45,727 nt of DNA, from NCBI GenBank assembly GCA_046304235.1, contig JBKCEW010000074.1, forward strand, positions 1 to 45,727. The letters run 5' to 3'. This document shows, one piece after another, positions 33,139-42,068 of this stretch (positions are counted from its first letter, which is position 1; every line of letters starts with the position of its first letter). The translations under genes were made by a program, and so were the position numbers. The notes beneath the pieces are model-generated. The model was not told the DNA's origin, did not search any database, and was given only the letters and a program-made list of their open reading frames with translations. Origin of the DNA: CANHVK01 sp046304235. GTDB taxonomy: Bacteria > Bacteroidota > Bacteroidia > Flavobacteriales_D > Crocinitomicaceae.

Positions 33139-33318
33139 ATGAATATAGAAGCTATCCAATTAGAAATTGAAACATTAAAGTCAAAATTGACTGGTAATTT
33201 GTTTGAAGATGGGGAAACTCAACAAGCAATTTATGAGTTGAAAAAACAATTAAATCCAGCAATCGCAGAAAATCCGATGTTGGAAGAAGAAGAAGAGTGT
33301 TTGTATTGTGGAAGTTAA
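33139..33318 (+). CDS. Small acidic protein with C-terminal CxxC
   Basis: ATG 33139 to TAA 33318 encodes 59 residues. The N-terminal half is an amphipathic helix (MNIEAIQLEIETLKSKLTGN), the middle is helical (QAIYELKKQLNP), and the end is an acidic run followed by CLYCGS. The heptad-like spacing and the paired cysteines look selected: third positions are A/T-rich as in neighbouring genes. A strong hairpin terminator follows 34 bases downstream. It could bind a metal (as one half of a zinc site in a dimer) or form a redox disulfide. No family name can be given. Confidence 0.65.
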   Translation: MNIEAIQLEIETLKSKLTGNLFEDGETQQAIYELKKQLNPAIAENPMLEEEEECLYCGS

Positions 33319-33351
33319 TTTGATCCGTAAAAATTAGTTTCGGTATAAACC

Positions 33352-33389
33352 AAAACAAAAGGCTAATCGTTTGATTAGCCTTTTGTTTT
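33352..33389. terminator. Perfect bidirectional terminator
   Basis: A 17-bp perfect stem (33352-33368 against 33373-33389) with loop GTTT. The A/T-rich outer parts of the stem, AAAACAAAA and TTTTGTTTT, supply U tracts for both strands. It lies between the 59-residue gene and the convergent PhoH gene. Confidence 0.88.
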
Positions 33390-33409
33390 AAATATCAGAT
33401 GGTTTATTT

Positions 33410-34738
33410 TCACAACAAATCATTCGCAAGATTAGCAAGTTCTGAACGTTCTCCTTTTTCGAGTTTGACATTCGCAAACAGTTTCTGATTTTTCAAACGA
33501 TCGATGATATAAGCCAATCCACAACTGTGTTCGTCAAGGTATGGTGTATCTATTTGTTTTAAATCTCCCGTAAAGATGATTTTGGTATTTTCACCTGCAC
33601 GCGTGATGATGGTTTTTACTTCGTGTGGTGTTAAGTTTTGAGCTTCGTCAATGATGAAAAGGATGTTAGACAAACTTCTACCACGAATGAAAGCAAGCGG
33701 TGTGATTACCAATTTCCCATCTTTTTCCATTTCAACAATGGCACGGTGTTTTTTCTCCGTTTCATTAAATTGAGATTTAATGAACTTTAAATTATCCCAC
33801 AAAGGTTCCATATAAGGAGCAATTTTATCATTAGCATCCCCAGGAAGGAAGCCGATTTCTTTGTTAGAAAGAGGCACCAAAGGACGAGCGAGGATAATTT
33901 GTTGGTATTGATTATGTTGTTCTAATGCACTCGCTAACGCAAGCAATGTTTTACCCGTTCCAGCAACACCTTCTAGAGCGATTAATTTGATGTCGTTATT
34001 TAGTAGTGCATGCAAAGCAAATGCTTGTTCTGCATTTTTAGCCTTAATACCATAAACATAATTTTTATCTACTCGATCGATGTTATCAGTAACCGAGTTG
34101 TAAAAAGCCAATGTAGATGTTTTTCCATTTTTAAGAATGTAATACCCATTCGCTATTTTTTTATTTCCTAAAATTCCACTTTCAGGAATACTTTCTTTAA
34201 GATATAGGTCACGAATGATTTCACTATCGAGATTTTCTATATGGCTGTATGCTGTTTCATCTAGAATATCGCTATCAACCTTACCCGTTTCATAGTCCTC
34301 TGCATGTAATCCAAGAGCTTTAGCCTTAATTCTAAGGTTGATGTCTTTGGTGACAAGAATCACATCCTTTGTTGATTCTGTTTCTTTAAGAACCAAGGCA
34401 CTGTTAATGATTTTATGGTCATTTTTACCAACAGAAAAGATGTACTCTGCATTGTATTCTTTTGGACTGCTTTCGAGAATGATTTTAAAGCGCCCTAAAT
34501 CAGACCCTCCTAATTTAACCCAAGATTGAAGATTGCCTGTTCCGGCGATTTTGTCAATTGATCGAATTACTTCACGCGCGGCAAAATTTTTGATATCATT
34601 GCCTACTTTAAACTTATCTAACTCTTCCAATACCGTGATTGGAATTGCCACATCGCTTTTTTTGAAGTTAACAAGCGAGTGATGGTCGTGTAATAACACT
34701 GATGTATCTAACACGTAGATTTTTTGTTTCTTAGCCAT
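33410..34738 (-). CDS. PhoH family ATPase with N-terminal PIN domain
   Basis: A 442-residue two-domain protein. The N-terminal PIN nuclease domain (about 1-150) has the acidic residues in YVLDTSVLL, VLEELDKFK and LVTKDINLR. The C-terminal PhoH ATPase domain (about 235-442) carries Walker A GVAGTGKTLLALA, ARPLVPLSNKEIGFLPGD, Walker B LFIIDEAQNLTP and FTGDLKQID. PIN-PhoH (PhoH2/YlaK-like) proteins are RNA helicase/ribonucleases. It is transcribed alone; a 14-base palindrome lies 28-41 bases upstream of the ATG. Confidence 0.93.
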   Translation of the reverse strand: MAKKQKIYVLDTSVLLHDHHSLVNFKKSDVAIPITVLEELDKFKVGNDIKNFAAREVIRSIDKIAGTGNLQSWVKLGGSDLGRFKIILESSPKEYNAEYIFSVGKNDHKIINSALVLKETESTKDVILVTKDINLRIKAKALGLHAEDYETGKVDSDILDETAYSHIENLDSEIIRDLYLKESIPESGILGNKKIANGYYILKNGKTSTLAFYNSVTDNIDRVDKNYVYGIKAKNAEQAFALHALLNNDIKLIALEGVAGTGKTLLALASALEQHNQYQQIILARPLVPLSNKEIGFLPGDANDKIAPYMEPLWDNLKFIKSQFNETEKKHRAIVEMEKDGKLVITPLAFIRGRSLSNILFIIDEAQNLTPHEVKTIITRAGENTKIIFTGDLKQIDTPYLDEHSCGLAYIIDRLKNQKLFANVKLEKGERSELANLANDLL

Positions 34739-34765
34739 GGCTGTGTTTTTTTACTAAAAGTACTT

Positions 34766-34779
34766 GTGAATACATTCAC
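34766..34779. promoter_or_regulatory. Palindrome upstream of the PhoH/PIN gene
   Basis: GTGAATACATTCAC is a 6+2+6 palindrome in the promoter region of the PhoH gene. A further GTGAAT half occurs near 34813. It has the size of a dimeric-repressor site; there is no direct evidence of function. Confidence 0.3.
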
Positions 34780-34933
34780 GTTTACTGGATACTCATTTAC
34801 GTTTTCCAAACAAAAATGTGAATAGCAAAAAAGGTAACGAATTAATATTCAGTTAATTTATAAGTGGTTAATAATTAATTCGTGGCCGAAATTTTCTTTT
34901 CAATGAACTTAATACAATTTACAAAAATTTAAT

Positions 34934-36058
34934 CTACAATACAAATAAATCTTGTGCAATTTTATCTGCCCATGACTTTCCTTCATCTGTTAAACGGATG
35001 CGAGATTCATTTTGGGTAATCCATCTTTTATCAATGAAATCGGATAAGGTGATATTAAATACTGTTGGTAACGGTAAAATATATGAAAGTTGTTGTAAAT
35101 CAACACCCCATTGGGTTCTTAATCCAACTAATAGCAATTCATTAAATCGATTTTCGGGGGTTAATAATTCAAAATCGTAAGCAGGGTCTTCGCTTTCAAT
35201 CCCCTTCATATATTGCGTATTGTTTGCTATGTTCCATGAACGGTATTTTCCATCAAAAGAATGTGCCGACGGACCTACTCCAAGATAGGCTTCTCCTTTC
35301 CAATAACTGGAATTGTGTTTGGAATAAAAATCAGGTAAACCAAAATTGGAAATTTCATAATGATCAAACCCAGCATTTTTTAATTTTTGTTGCAAAACTT
35401 CAAATTGAAGTGCTTGAATTTCATTCGAAGGAGCATTGATTTTTTTAGATTTCACCCAAGATGCCAACGCTGTTTTTTCTTCAATGGTTAAGCAGTACGC
35501 AGAAATGTGTTGAACACCTAATTGTAGTGCGGTATGTATTTCGTTTTCCCAATCAGCTATTGTTAAATCAGGTAAACCATAAATCAAATCTATGCTGATA
35601 TTTTTAATTCCAGCTTGTTGCGCTATTGGAATACATCCTTTACTTTGTTCAACTGTATGTGCACGATTCATCCATTTCATTACGGAAGGATTGAACGATT
35701 GCAAACCAATACTCAAACGATTAATACCAGAATGCGCCCACATTTCCACTTTTTCAAGATCAATATCATCCGGATTCGCTTCGAGGGTGATTTCTGCGGT
35801 ATCATTTACCAAAAAATGGCTGTAAATAGTTTCAATTATTATTTTTAACTCATTTTCAGTCAATAAACTAGGTGTGCCTCCTCCAAAATAAATTGTTTTG
35901 ATAACATCATTTTGAATACTTTCTTTACGATGAATTAATTCATTTACAATACAATGTATCATTCTCTCTCGATAGGACTCAAACGTAGTACTGAAATGAA
36001 AATCACAATAAGAACATTTTTGCTTACAAAATGGAATATGAATGTAAATCCCTGCCAT
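34934..36058 (-). CDS. hemW: Radical SAM heme chaperone HemW
   Basis: A 374-residue HemN-like protein that binds heme and passes it to respiratory proteins. The N-terminus MAGIYIHIPFCKQKCSYCDF carries CxxxCxxC (cysteines 11, 15, 18) for the 4Fe-4S cluster. YFGGGTPSLL, ANPDDID, RLSIGLQSF and DLIYGLPDLT follow. It lacks the extra fourth cysteine of true coproporphyrinogen dehydrogenase HemN (CDF here), as HemW does. It starts only 2 bases after the stop of the secreted protease gene. Confidence 0.93.
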   Translation of the reverse strand: MAGIYIHIPFCKQKCSYCDFHFSTTFESYRERMIHCIVNELIHRKESIQNDVIKTIYFGGGTPSLLTENELKIIIETIYSHFLVNDTAEITLEANPDDIDLEKVEMWAHSGINRLSIGLQSFNPSVMKWMNRAHTVEQSKGCIPIAQQAGIKNISIDLIYGLPDLTIADWENEIHTALQLGVQHISAYCLTIEEKTALASWVKSKKINAPSNEIQALQFEVLQQKLKNAGFDHYEISNFGLPDFYSKHNSSYWKGEAYLGVGPSAHSFDGKYRSWNIANNTQYMKGIESEDPAYDFELLTPENRFNELLLVGLRTQWGVDLQQLSYILPLPTVFNITLSDFIDKRWITQNESRIRLTDEGKSWADKIAQDLFVL

Positions 36059-36060
36059 AA

Positions 36061-38280
36061 CTAAATTTTAAGAATGCGTTTGACGTATGCATTATTAGTT
36101 GTCTTAAGTTGAAACAGATACATCCCTTTTTCAAGGAAATCTGTATTCATTTTATAAACTATTCCAGAAGTAGAAAACGAAACTATATTTTTACCTGTCA
36201 AATCATAAATAGTAATTTCATTAATATTTTCATAGGTCGATTCAATTGTTATCTCGCTAGAAACTATAGGATTTGGAAAAACACTGATTTCATTTAATAT
36301 ATTTAAACCAACTGTATCACAAAACGAACGAGTAATTGTTGATTTGAACGTTGAATTAGGGGAAACAAAAGCGATAGTATCCATGTTATTTTGAATCAAA
36401 TACATACTCCCACTTTGGAATTCACTCATTCCATTGTGATTATAATCATTTATCGTTATTTGATAACAACCAGGTGATAAACACATTTGTTGCTTTATCT
36501 CTTTCCCTGGTGTATTATTATCATAAGGCCCACCGCTATAAATAATCTCTTCTTTGTTATTCGTAATCTTCCAATTGGTTTCTGATCCTTTATTATCCAA
36601 GGTCAGCATAAAAGTATATTGTTTTGAATCATTAATTTGTGTAAAAGAATGAGAGATACTATTATTCTTTGAAACTTCATCGTTATCCGACTTTATAGTA
36701 GCAGTAAACAAATGAGATCCTTGTCCAAATGATCTTTTAGGAAGAAAAACAGTATCACGTTCGTATTGGTTTAAGTTTCCAGACCAACTAATAGAATTAA
36801 CTAATTCACTATCATATTGATAAGAAATAGTAGCATTTGTTAATTGGTTCGTGCCTGCATTTCCAATAATTACATGAGGATTAATAAATTGATTACAATT
36901 ATGTTTTATTAAACTAGTACCTGCATATGGTATAAAAGCATCTCTTTCAATGGATTTACTTCCAAATGAGTACGCTCCTTCTACTTTTTCTTGAAGAGAA
37001 TTAATTGGATCTAGCCACGTTTTTAATCGGACGGAATCAGTACCTAAACCATTCCAAGAATCTGAAAATTTCCCATAAAAATCAGTCATATAATCAGAAC
37101 TGCAATCCGAATCTCCACCTCTCAATTGACCAATGAATAAATGATTTTCATCAAATAATGGTGAGCCAGATGAACCAACCTCGGTTATCCCTTGATCCCA
37201 ATTAGTTCGCCAATGATTCGATGGTTCTCCAGGATTAAACGCATCAGAATGCAGGCTGTCAGAATCAATAGAAATTTTCTTAATATCAGCATATGGATGA
37301 TGGATACCTGTACCTGATTGCGGAATGTTGCCGCTTCTATTCCAACCAGAGAAATATACATTCCAAATTGGATCTGGCATCGAATTTAATTTACATAATA
37401 AAAAGTCAGTAAGATTACTTTTAGCAACCAAAGATGATCCATTAATTACTTTATTTTGAGGACTATCAATCGAAGGTTTATTCGTGCCACAGTCTGCTTG
37501 ATCTCTTGGTGATTCCCATCTAAAACGATATACCCAGCTTTGAGGTTTGGTTCCACAATGTAAAGCAGTTAGCAAATAGGGTTGAGTTGGCCCTTCCGTT
37601 GTATTTATCATTGTACCCGTGCACAAACCACCTGATCCATTTAATATCAAAACAACTGCATTTCGTTGGTTTTCAAAACCATTTCCTTGAGGGCAATTTA
37701 CATCAATATTACATATACCTGAATCATTCAATTTACGTTTTAATATTCTTTCAATAGACTGATAACCATGCACAACCGTTTCTAATTTAAGCATCGAAGT
37801 ATTCCTATTTTTAAGGGGTTCTTTCAATTCTATAATTACCTTATCATCATAGATTAAATCTGTACCTAGATAATGTGAATCATTATTATTCAAAGAGGTA
37901 TAAGCACCGATATATGTATTCTTCGTTGCGCCAACTAGATACAAAGTTGAACCTTGTTTTAACTTAAATTGAGAAAAAACAACGTTGATAGAAATTGCTT
38001 CTTTACACCAAAAGCCATATTGATAAACGATACTTCCGTCTGGTAAAGTGTCTTTTTTGGCATTTTCAAGTATATCTAAATCAAGGAAAATAGGTTTTCC
38101 ATATTCAGTAACTTTATCTCGAATGGATGTTTTATTTGATGTATCAATTGGTTGTAGTTCTTGGAAAACTTCTGTTTTTGTTATAGTTTTTTTAAGCGTC
38201 TCAGGCAAACCTAAATCAGCAACTTGAGTCCAACTAGTCGAATTGAATAGTATTACAAATAAAAAAAGATAAATCCTCAT
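36061..38280 (-). CDS. T9SS-exported trypsin-like (lysyl endopeptidase-type) serine protease
   Basis: A 739-residue secreted protein with signal peptide (residues 1-19). The catalytic domain (about 185-435) resembles Achromobacter lysyl endopeptidase: cysteines in GICNIDVNCP, His near 241 in YLLTALHCGT, Asp near 292 in NLTDFLLCKLN, and Ser near 371 in EVGSSGSPLF. A DUF11/CARDB-like beta region and a DHNHNG-type repeat-like segment (ITINDYNHNGMSEF) follow. The last ~75 residues (ISVFPNPIVSSEITIES..ITIYDLTGKNI..GMYLFQLKTTNNAYVKRILKI) form a type A T9SS sorting domain, so the protein crosses the outer membrane through the T9SS. A prodomain precedes the protease. Confidence 0.9.
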   Translation of the reverse strand: MRIYLFLFVILFNSTSWTQVADLGLPETLKKTITKTEVFQELQPIDTSNKTSIRDKVTEYGKPIFLDLDILENAKKDTLPDGSIVYQYGFWCKEAISINVVFSQFKLKQGSTLYLVGATKNTYIGAYTSLNNNDSHYLGTDLIYDDKVIIELKEPLKNRNTSMLKLETVVHGYQSIERILKRKLNDSGICNIDVNCPQGNGFENQRNAVVLILNGSGGLCTGTMINTTEGPTQPYLLTALHCGTKPQSWVYRFRWESPRDQADCGTNKPSIDSPQNKVINGSSLVAKSNLTDFLLCKLNSMPDPIWNVYFSGWNRSGNIPQSGTGIHHPYADIKKISIDSDSLHSDAFNPGEPSNHWRTNWDQGITEVGSSGSPLFDENHLFIGQLRGGDSDCSSDYMTDFYGKFSDSWNGLGTDSVRLKTWLDPINSLQEKVEGAYSFGSKSIERDAFIPYAGTSLIKHNCNQFINPHVIIGNAGTNQLTNATISYQYDSELVNSISWSGNLNQYERDTVFLPKRSFGQGSHLFTATIKSDNDEVSKNNSISHSFTQINDSKQYTFMLTLDNKGSETNWKITNNKEEIIYSGGPYDNNTPGKEIKQQMCLSPGCYQITINDYNHNGMSEFQSGSMYLIQNNMDTIAFVSPNSTFKSTITRSFCDTVGLNILNEISVFPNPIVSSEITIESTYENINEITIYDLTGKNIVSFSTSGIVYKMNTDFLEKGMYLFQLKTTNNAYVKRILKI

Positions 38281-38447
38281 TTGAACAGCTATGCTATTAG
38301 TGTGAAAGTAAGGAATATATTATAAATTACAAGATTTAATTATTAAATTAGTAATTATAGTTTATTTTACTTTTCTCTTAAAGTAATCATGTTACACTTT
38401 AATTTTTTTATAATTTTTTGATTATCAAAAATTTGATTATTGTTATT

Positions 38448-38455
38448 TATCTTTG
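38448..38455 (+). promoter_or_regulatory. -7 box of the two-component operon
   Basis: TATCTTTG matches the TAnnTTTG consensus and lies 41 bases before the response-regulator ATG. Confidence 0.5.
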
Positions 38456-38496
38456 TAAGAATATTTGCGTATGATTTCACCTAATTTTAACAAGTT

Positions 38497-39174
38497 ATGA
38501 AAATACTGTTGGTTGAAGACGAAAAAAAAATGGCCACATCTTTAAAGGTCGGTTTAGAAGAACAAGGAATGCATGTTGAACTAGCTTTTAATGGCGCTGA
38601 TGGTTTGAATAAATCAATGACAAATATCTATGATGTTATTGTATCAGACATAATGATGCCAGGAATAAGCGGATTAGAAATGTGTAAATCTTTGAGAGAA
38701 CAACGCATTGAAACACCTATTCTTTTTTTAAGTGCATTGAGTACAACAGACAACAAAGTGGAAGGATTAGAAATTGGTGGGGATGATTATTTGGTAAAAC
38801 CGTTTGAATTTAAGGAACTTGTTGCCAGAATAAAAACAATTAATAAGCGATTTCATAACACGAATTCTAATAAAATACAGTTAAATATCAAAGATTTAGT
38901 CATGAATTTAGAGTCTCGTTCCGTAAAACGTGCGGGTATACCAATCGAATTAACTGCTCGCGAATTTGATTTACTTCAGTATTTTATTGAAAATAAAAAT
39001 CGGGTTATTTCGAAAAAAGAACTCAATGAAAATGTTTGGGATATACACTTTGACACAGGAACAAATGTCATAGAGGTATATGTTAATTATTTACGAAATA
39101 AAATCGATAGAGGATTTGACATTAAATTAATTCATACAGTTCATAGTAAAGGGTATTTACTAAAAGATGAATAA
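38497..39174 (+). CDS. OmpR-family response regulator
   Basis: A 225-residue regulator. The receiver domain (1-120) has acidic residues E7-D8, phosphoacceptor D51 in VSDIMMPG, and the lysine in DDYLVKPFEFKEL. The winged-helix DNA-binding domain (about 130-225) contains ELTAREFDLLQYFIENKNRVISKKELNENVWD and VYVNYLRNKIDRGF..IHTVHSKGYLL. The stop overlaps the kinase start by one base (TAATG). Targets are unknown; the following DabB/SulP locus is the nearest candidate. Confidence 0.95.
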   Translation: MKILLVEDEKKMATSLKVGLEEQGMHVELAFNGADGLNKSMTNIYDVIVSDIMMPGISGLEMCKSLREQRIETPILFLSALSTTDNKVEGLEIGGDDYLVKPFEFKELVARIKTINKRFHNTNSNKIQLNIKDLVMNLESRSVKRAGIPIELTAREFDLLQYFIENKNRVISKKELNENVWDIHFDTGTNVIEVYVNYLRNKIDRGFDIKLIHTVHSKGYLLKDE

Positions 39175-40556
39175 TGCAAATTAGAACAAAGATTAACCTT
39201 TATTTTATTACGATTACGGCATCTTTGCTTCTAATCTCATTCATTTCTATCTACTTTTTTTCTGTAAATGATAGACAAAGAGAATTCAGAAAACATATTT
39301 TAAGTAAAGCAACTACAAGAGCTATCTACAGGATTAAAGTTAAATCAATTAATCCTGAACTACTTAAAACCTTAGATTTTCATAAAAAAGATTTATTAGA
39401 AAAAGAAAATATTTCTATTTATAATCATCTTAATCAAAAGATATATACAAACAATAATTCGTATGATTTTGAGAACATCATACCAGATTTTTCTAGAAAA
39501 TTATCTTACATAAATAAAATAAAACAAACTTACTATACGTATAATCAACTTGAAATCGTTGGTAAAGTTTACCCTTTTGGTGGTAAAAATTACGTTATAG
39601 TTGTAGGAGCGAAAGATACTAATGGTGTACGACAACTTAGCGATTTAAGAAAAAATTTAGTTTATATTTTTATTGGGATTTTAACCTTTATTGGTTTTAC
39701 TGGTTGGGTGTTTTCTAAAAAAATTCTAGAACCAATTTCAAAAGTAATGAATCAAGTAGATGAAATTTCAGCCATTAACTTATCTCAACGACTTACGGAA
39801 AAAAAAGGTAAGAAAGATGAAATTAGCCGTTTGATTCATACATTTAATGAATTATTAGATCGTCTAGAAAAGGCATTTCAAATACAACGTGCATTTATTT
39901 CATATGCTTCGCATGAATTAATAAATCCATTAACGTCAATTTCATCTCAAATAGAAGTAAGTCTATTAAATACCCGTTCAGAAAAAGAATATCAAACTAT
40001 TCTTCATTCTATCTTGGAAGACATTCAACGCTTAAACGCAATTTCTCACCAACTCATTAAACTTTCAAAATTTTCAAATATTCAAAATAAAGTTGGTTTC
40101 AAAATGATTCGCTTTGATGAATTTATTTGGCAAATTAGAAAGGAGTATCTTGAAAAACACCCGAATAGTATTATACAACTTCGAATTGAAAAATTACCTG
40201 ATGAAATTGAACATTTAGAAATCTATGGGAATGAAACTTTACTTCAAACTTGTGTTAATAATCTTATTGAAAATGGATTGAAATATTCCTACGATAATAA
40301 AGTAGAATTGTCTTTAAATTTTAATAAAAATCAAATCATTTTCGAAATTGTAAATAAGGGTGAAGGAATTAACGAAAAAGACATGATTCATATATTTACA
40401 CCATTCTACCGTACTAAACAAACCGAAAAAATTGAAGGGTTTGGAATCGGTTTATCTATCGTAAAAAGTATACTTGACTTACACAAAATAGATATTGAAG
40501 TAAATTCTATCTTAAAAGAAAAAACAATTTTTAGACTCAAATTTCAAACACTTTAA
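39174..40556 (+). CDS. Sensor histidine kinase
   Basis: A 460-residue membrane kinase: TM1 at about 10-30, a periplasmic sensor of about 130 residues, TM2 at about 162-182, and a HAMP domain to about 237. The dimerisation/phosphoacceptor region follows with H247 in YASHELINPLT. The ATPase domain has N-box NNLIENGLKYS, G1 as NKGEGI (the common N variant of DxGxG), the F-box-like FTPFYRT and G2 GFGIGLSIVKSI. Its organisation is CusS/BaeS-like. It is coupled to the response regulator by a one-base overlap. The periplasmic sensor has no recognised ligand-binding motif. Confidence 0.94.
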   Translation: MQIRTKINLYFITITASLLLISFISIYFFSVNDRQREFRKHILSKATTRAIYRIKVKSINPELLKTLDFHKKDLLEKENISIYNHLNQKIYTNNNSYDFENIIPDFSRKLSYINKIKQTYYTYNQLEIVGKVYPFGGKNYVIVVGAKDTNGVRQLSDLRKNLVYIFIGILTFIGFTGWVFSKKILEPISKVMNQVDEISAINLSQRLTEKKGKKDEISRLIHTFNELLDRLEKAFQIQRAFISYASHELINPLTSISSQIEVSLLNTRSEKEYQTILHSILEDIQRLNAISHQLIKLSKFSNIQNKVGFKMIRFDEFIWQIRKEYLEKHPNSIIQLRIEKLPDEIEHLEIYGNETLLQTCVNNLIENGLKYSYDNKVELSLNFNKNQIIFEIVNKGEGINEKDMIHIFTPFYRTKQTEKIEGFGIGLSIVKSILDLHKIDIEVNSILKEKTIFRLKFQTL

Positions 40557-40595
40557 AATAACATTTTTTAATGTTTTTTTCTAACCTTTCTTTAA

Positions 40596-40603
40596 TACAT
40601 TTG
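40596..40603 (+). promoter_or_regulatory. -7 box upstream of the truncated DabB-like gene
   Basis: TACATTTG matches the -7 consensus. It lies 78 bases before ATG 40681 but only 20 bases before an out-of-frame ATG at 40623, which may be the start of the ancestral, now disrupted, reading frame. Confidence 0.5.
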
Positions 40604-40680
40604 CATCAGAAAAACTTCTAAAATGAAGCTAATACTTGCCCGATTAGTCTGTTTATTTTCATTTATTGAGGAGGAGGACG

Positions 40681-41982
40681 ATGAAGGATATATTCCAAAT
40701 CTCTCATTCTTATTTGATTCTAATATTCGCTTCACCAAAAACATTACAAAAACACAGCTGGGAAGGGTTCTTTATTTCCTTTATGATTTTAATAGCAGCT
40801 TTAGTTAAATCTGCACAACTCCCTTTTTCATCCTGGCTACCAAGAGCCATGGAAGGTCCTACTCCGTCGAGTGCTATTTTTTATGGTTCGCTATCGGTTC
40901 ACATTGGTGCCTTTCTTTTATTAAGAACTCACCCTTTTTGGGAGCACCAAATTTCGGTCAGAATTTTAATTGGTTTCATTGGAGTGTTAACGTGTATTGT
41001 TGCTAGTTTGATGGCAAGAGTACAAACCTCTGTAAAAAGTCAAATTGCCTATTCATCGATAGCACAAATCGGATTGATTTTCTTGGAAATTGTTGCGGGT
41101 TGGGATAATCTTGCGCTCTTTCATATTTGTGGAAATGCCTTGCTAAGAACCTATCAATTATTAGTTTCACCATCGATTGCAAGTTATAGAATCAAAGAGC
41201 AATTATACCATTATGAACCAAGAGAAAAAACGATTGAAGATAGTTTGCCAAAACGTATTGAATATTCTTTCTACATTTTAAGTTTGAAAGAATGGAATTT
41301 AGAAACAATTATCTATCAAGTATTTTTAGCACCTTTACAACGTTTTACTCGAAAATTCAAAGTGTTTAAATTTAATTTAGGAGTTATAATATTTGCAGCA
41401 ATCTATATTACAGGATTGATATTATTGGGATTTAAAGACTCTTTATCTCCTTTTTGGATTAATTTCATTTCCGGATTTTACGCATTCGTAGGATTATTAA
41501 TGGTAATTAAAGCTTTTACAGAAAGAAGAAATGTGATTATGAGTTGGTTTATGGTAATGATGAATCACTTTTGGATTGCTTTAGCGATTTCAATGAATGT
41601 ACATATTCATTATTCTACCTTAGCCATGTATTTAGTTGGAGTTATAATAGCTGGATTAGTTGGTTACTTAACCATTCAAAAATTAATCAAATATGAACAG
41701 AGAATCACCCTTGCTCGTTTTCAAGGGCATTCATTTGAACATCCAAAAATAGCGTTCGTCTTTTTACTTGCTTGTTTAGGAATGGCTGGATTTCCAATTA
41801 CACCTACCATGATTGGAGAAGATTTAGTATTTTCAGCAGTTAGAGAAGATCAATATTTCTTGGCTTTTTTCTTGTCAATTAGTTTGATTGTAGATGGATT
41901 AGCATTAGTAAGAATGTATGCGCGCTTATTTTTAGGACCACCTGTAAAAACATATCATTCAATAGCACATAAATCAGCATGA
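40681..41982 (+). CDS. NuoL/DabB-like proton-conducting subunit, N-terminally truncated
   Basis: A 433-residue membrane protein of the NuoL/MrpA-D/DabB antiporter superfamily. The core motif LVKSAQLPFSSWLPRAMEGPTPSSAIFYGSLSVHIGAFLLLRT begins near residue 40, whereas in full-length relatives (about 520-610 residues) the equivalent lysine is near 220-230. About 150-180 residues and the first five or so helices, including the TM5 glutamate, are missing. The SSAIFYG variant and the SulP neighbour point to DabB, the membrane half of the DabAB bicarbonate transporter, not complex I. ATG 40681 has an unusually strong GGAGGAGG upstream; a TTG at 40666 is also in frame. The C-terminus looks complete. 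It may be a pseudogene remnant or a shortened functional protein. Confidence 0.7.
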   Translation: MKDIFQISHSYLILIFASPKTLQKHSWEGFFISFMILIAALVKSAQLPFSSWLPRAMEGPTPSSAIFYGSLSVHIGAFLLLRTHPFWEHQISVRILIGFIGVLTCIVASLMARVQTSVKSQIAYSSIAQIGLIFLEIVAGWDNLALFHICGNALLRTYQLLVSPSIASYRIKEQLYHYEPREKTIEDSLPKRIEYSFYILSLKEWNLETIIYQVFLAPLQRFTRKFKVFKFNLGVIIFAAIYITGLILLGFKDSLSPFWINFISGFYAFVGLLMVIKAFTERRNVIMSWFMVMMNHFWIALAISMNVHIHYSTLAMYLVGVIIAGLVGYLTIQKLIKYEQRITLARFQGHSFEHPKIAFVFLLACLGMAGFPITPTMIGEDLVFSAVREDQYFLAFFLSISLIVDGLALVRMYARLFLGPPVKTYHSIAHKSA

Positions 41983-42042
41983 CTTCGACAAGCTCAGTGT
42001 GACGCAAATTTCAATGAGATGTATGACTAAGATTGTCGAAGT
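41982..42042. repeat. CGACAAGCTCA-family repeat with inverted ends
   Basis: ACTTCGACAA (41982-41991) is followed by the family core AGCTCAGTGTGACGC. An inverted end, TTGTCGAAGT, is at 42033-42042. It starts at the last base of the DabB-like stop codon and fills most of the gap to the SulP gene. Confidence 0.8.
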
Positions 42043-42068
42043 TATAGAGGTGTAAAAAAATAAAAATT

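Noticed and set aside
40623..40808. 61-codon frame starting 20 bases after the -7 box at 40596
   Set aside because: It has no recognisable domain and overlaps the NuoL/DabB motifs in another frame; more likely the disrupted start of the ancestral gene than a separate gene.
40681..41982. Assignment of this subunit to respiratory complex I
   Set aside because: No other nuo genes are adjacent, and the SSAIFYG variant and SulP neighbour fit DabB better.
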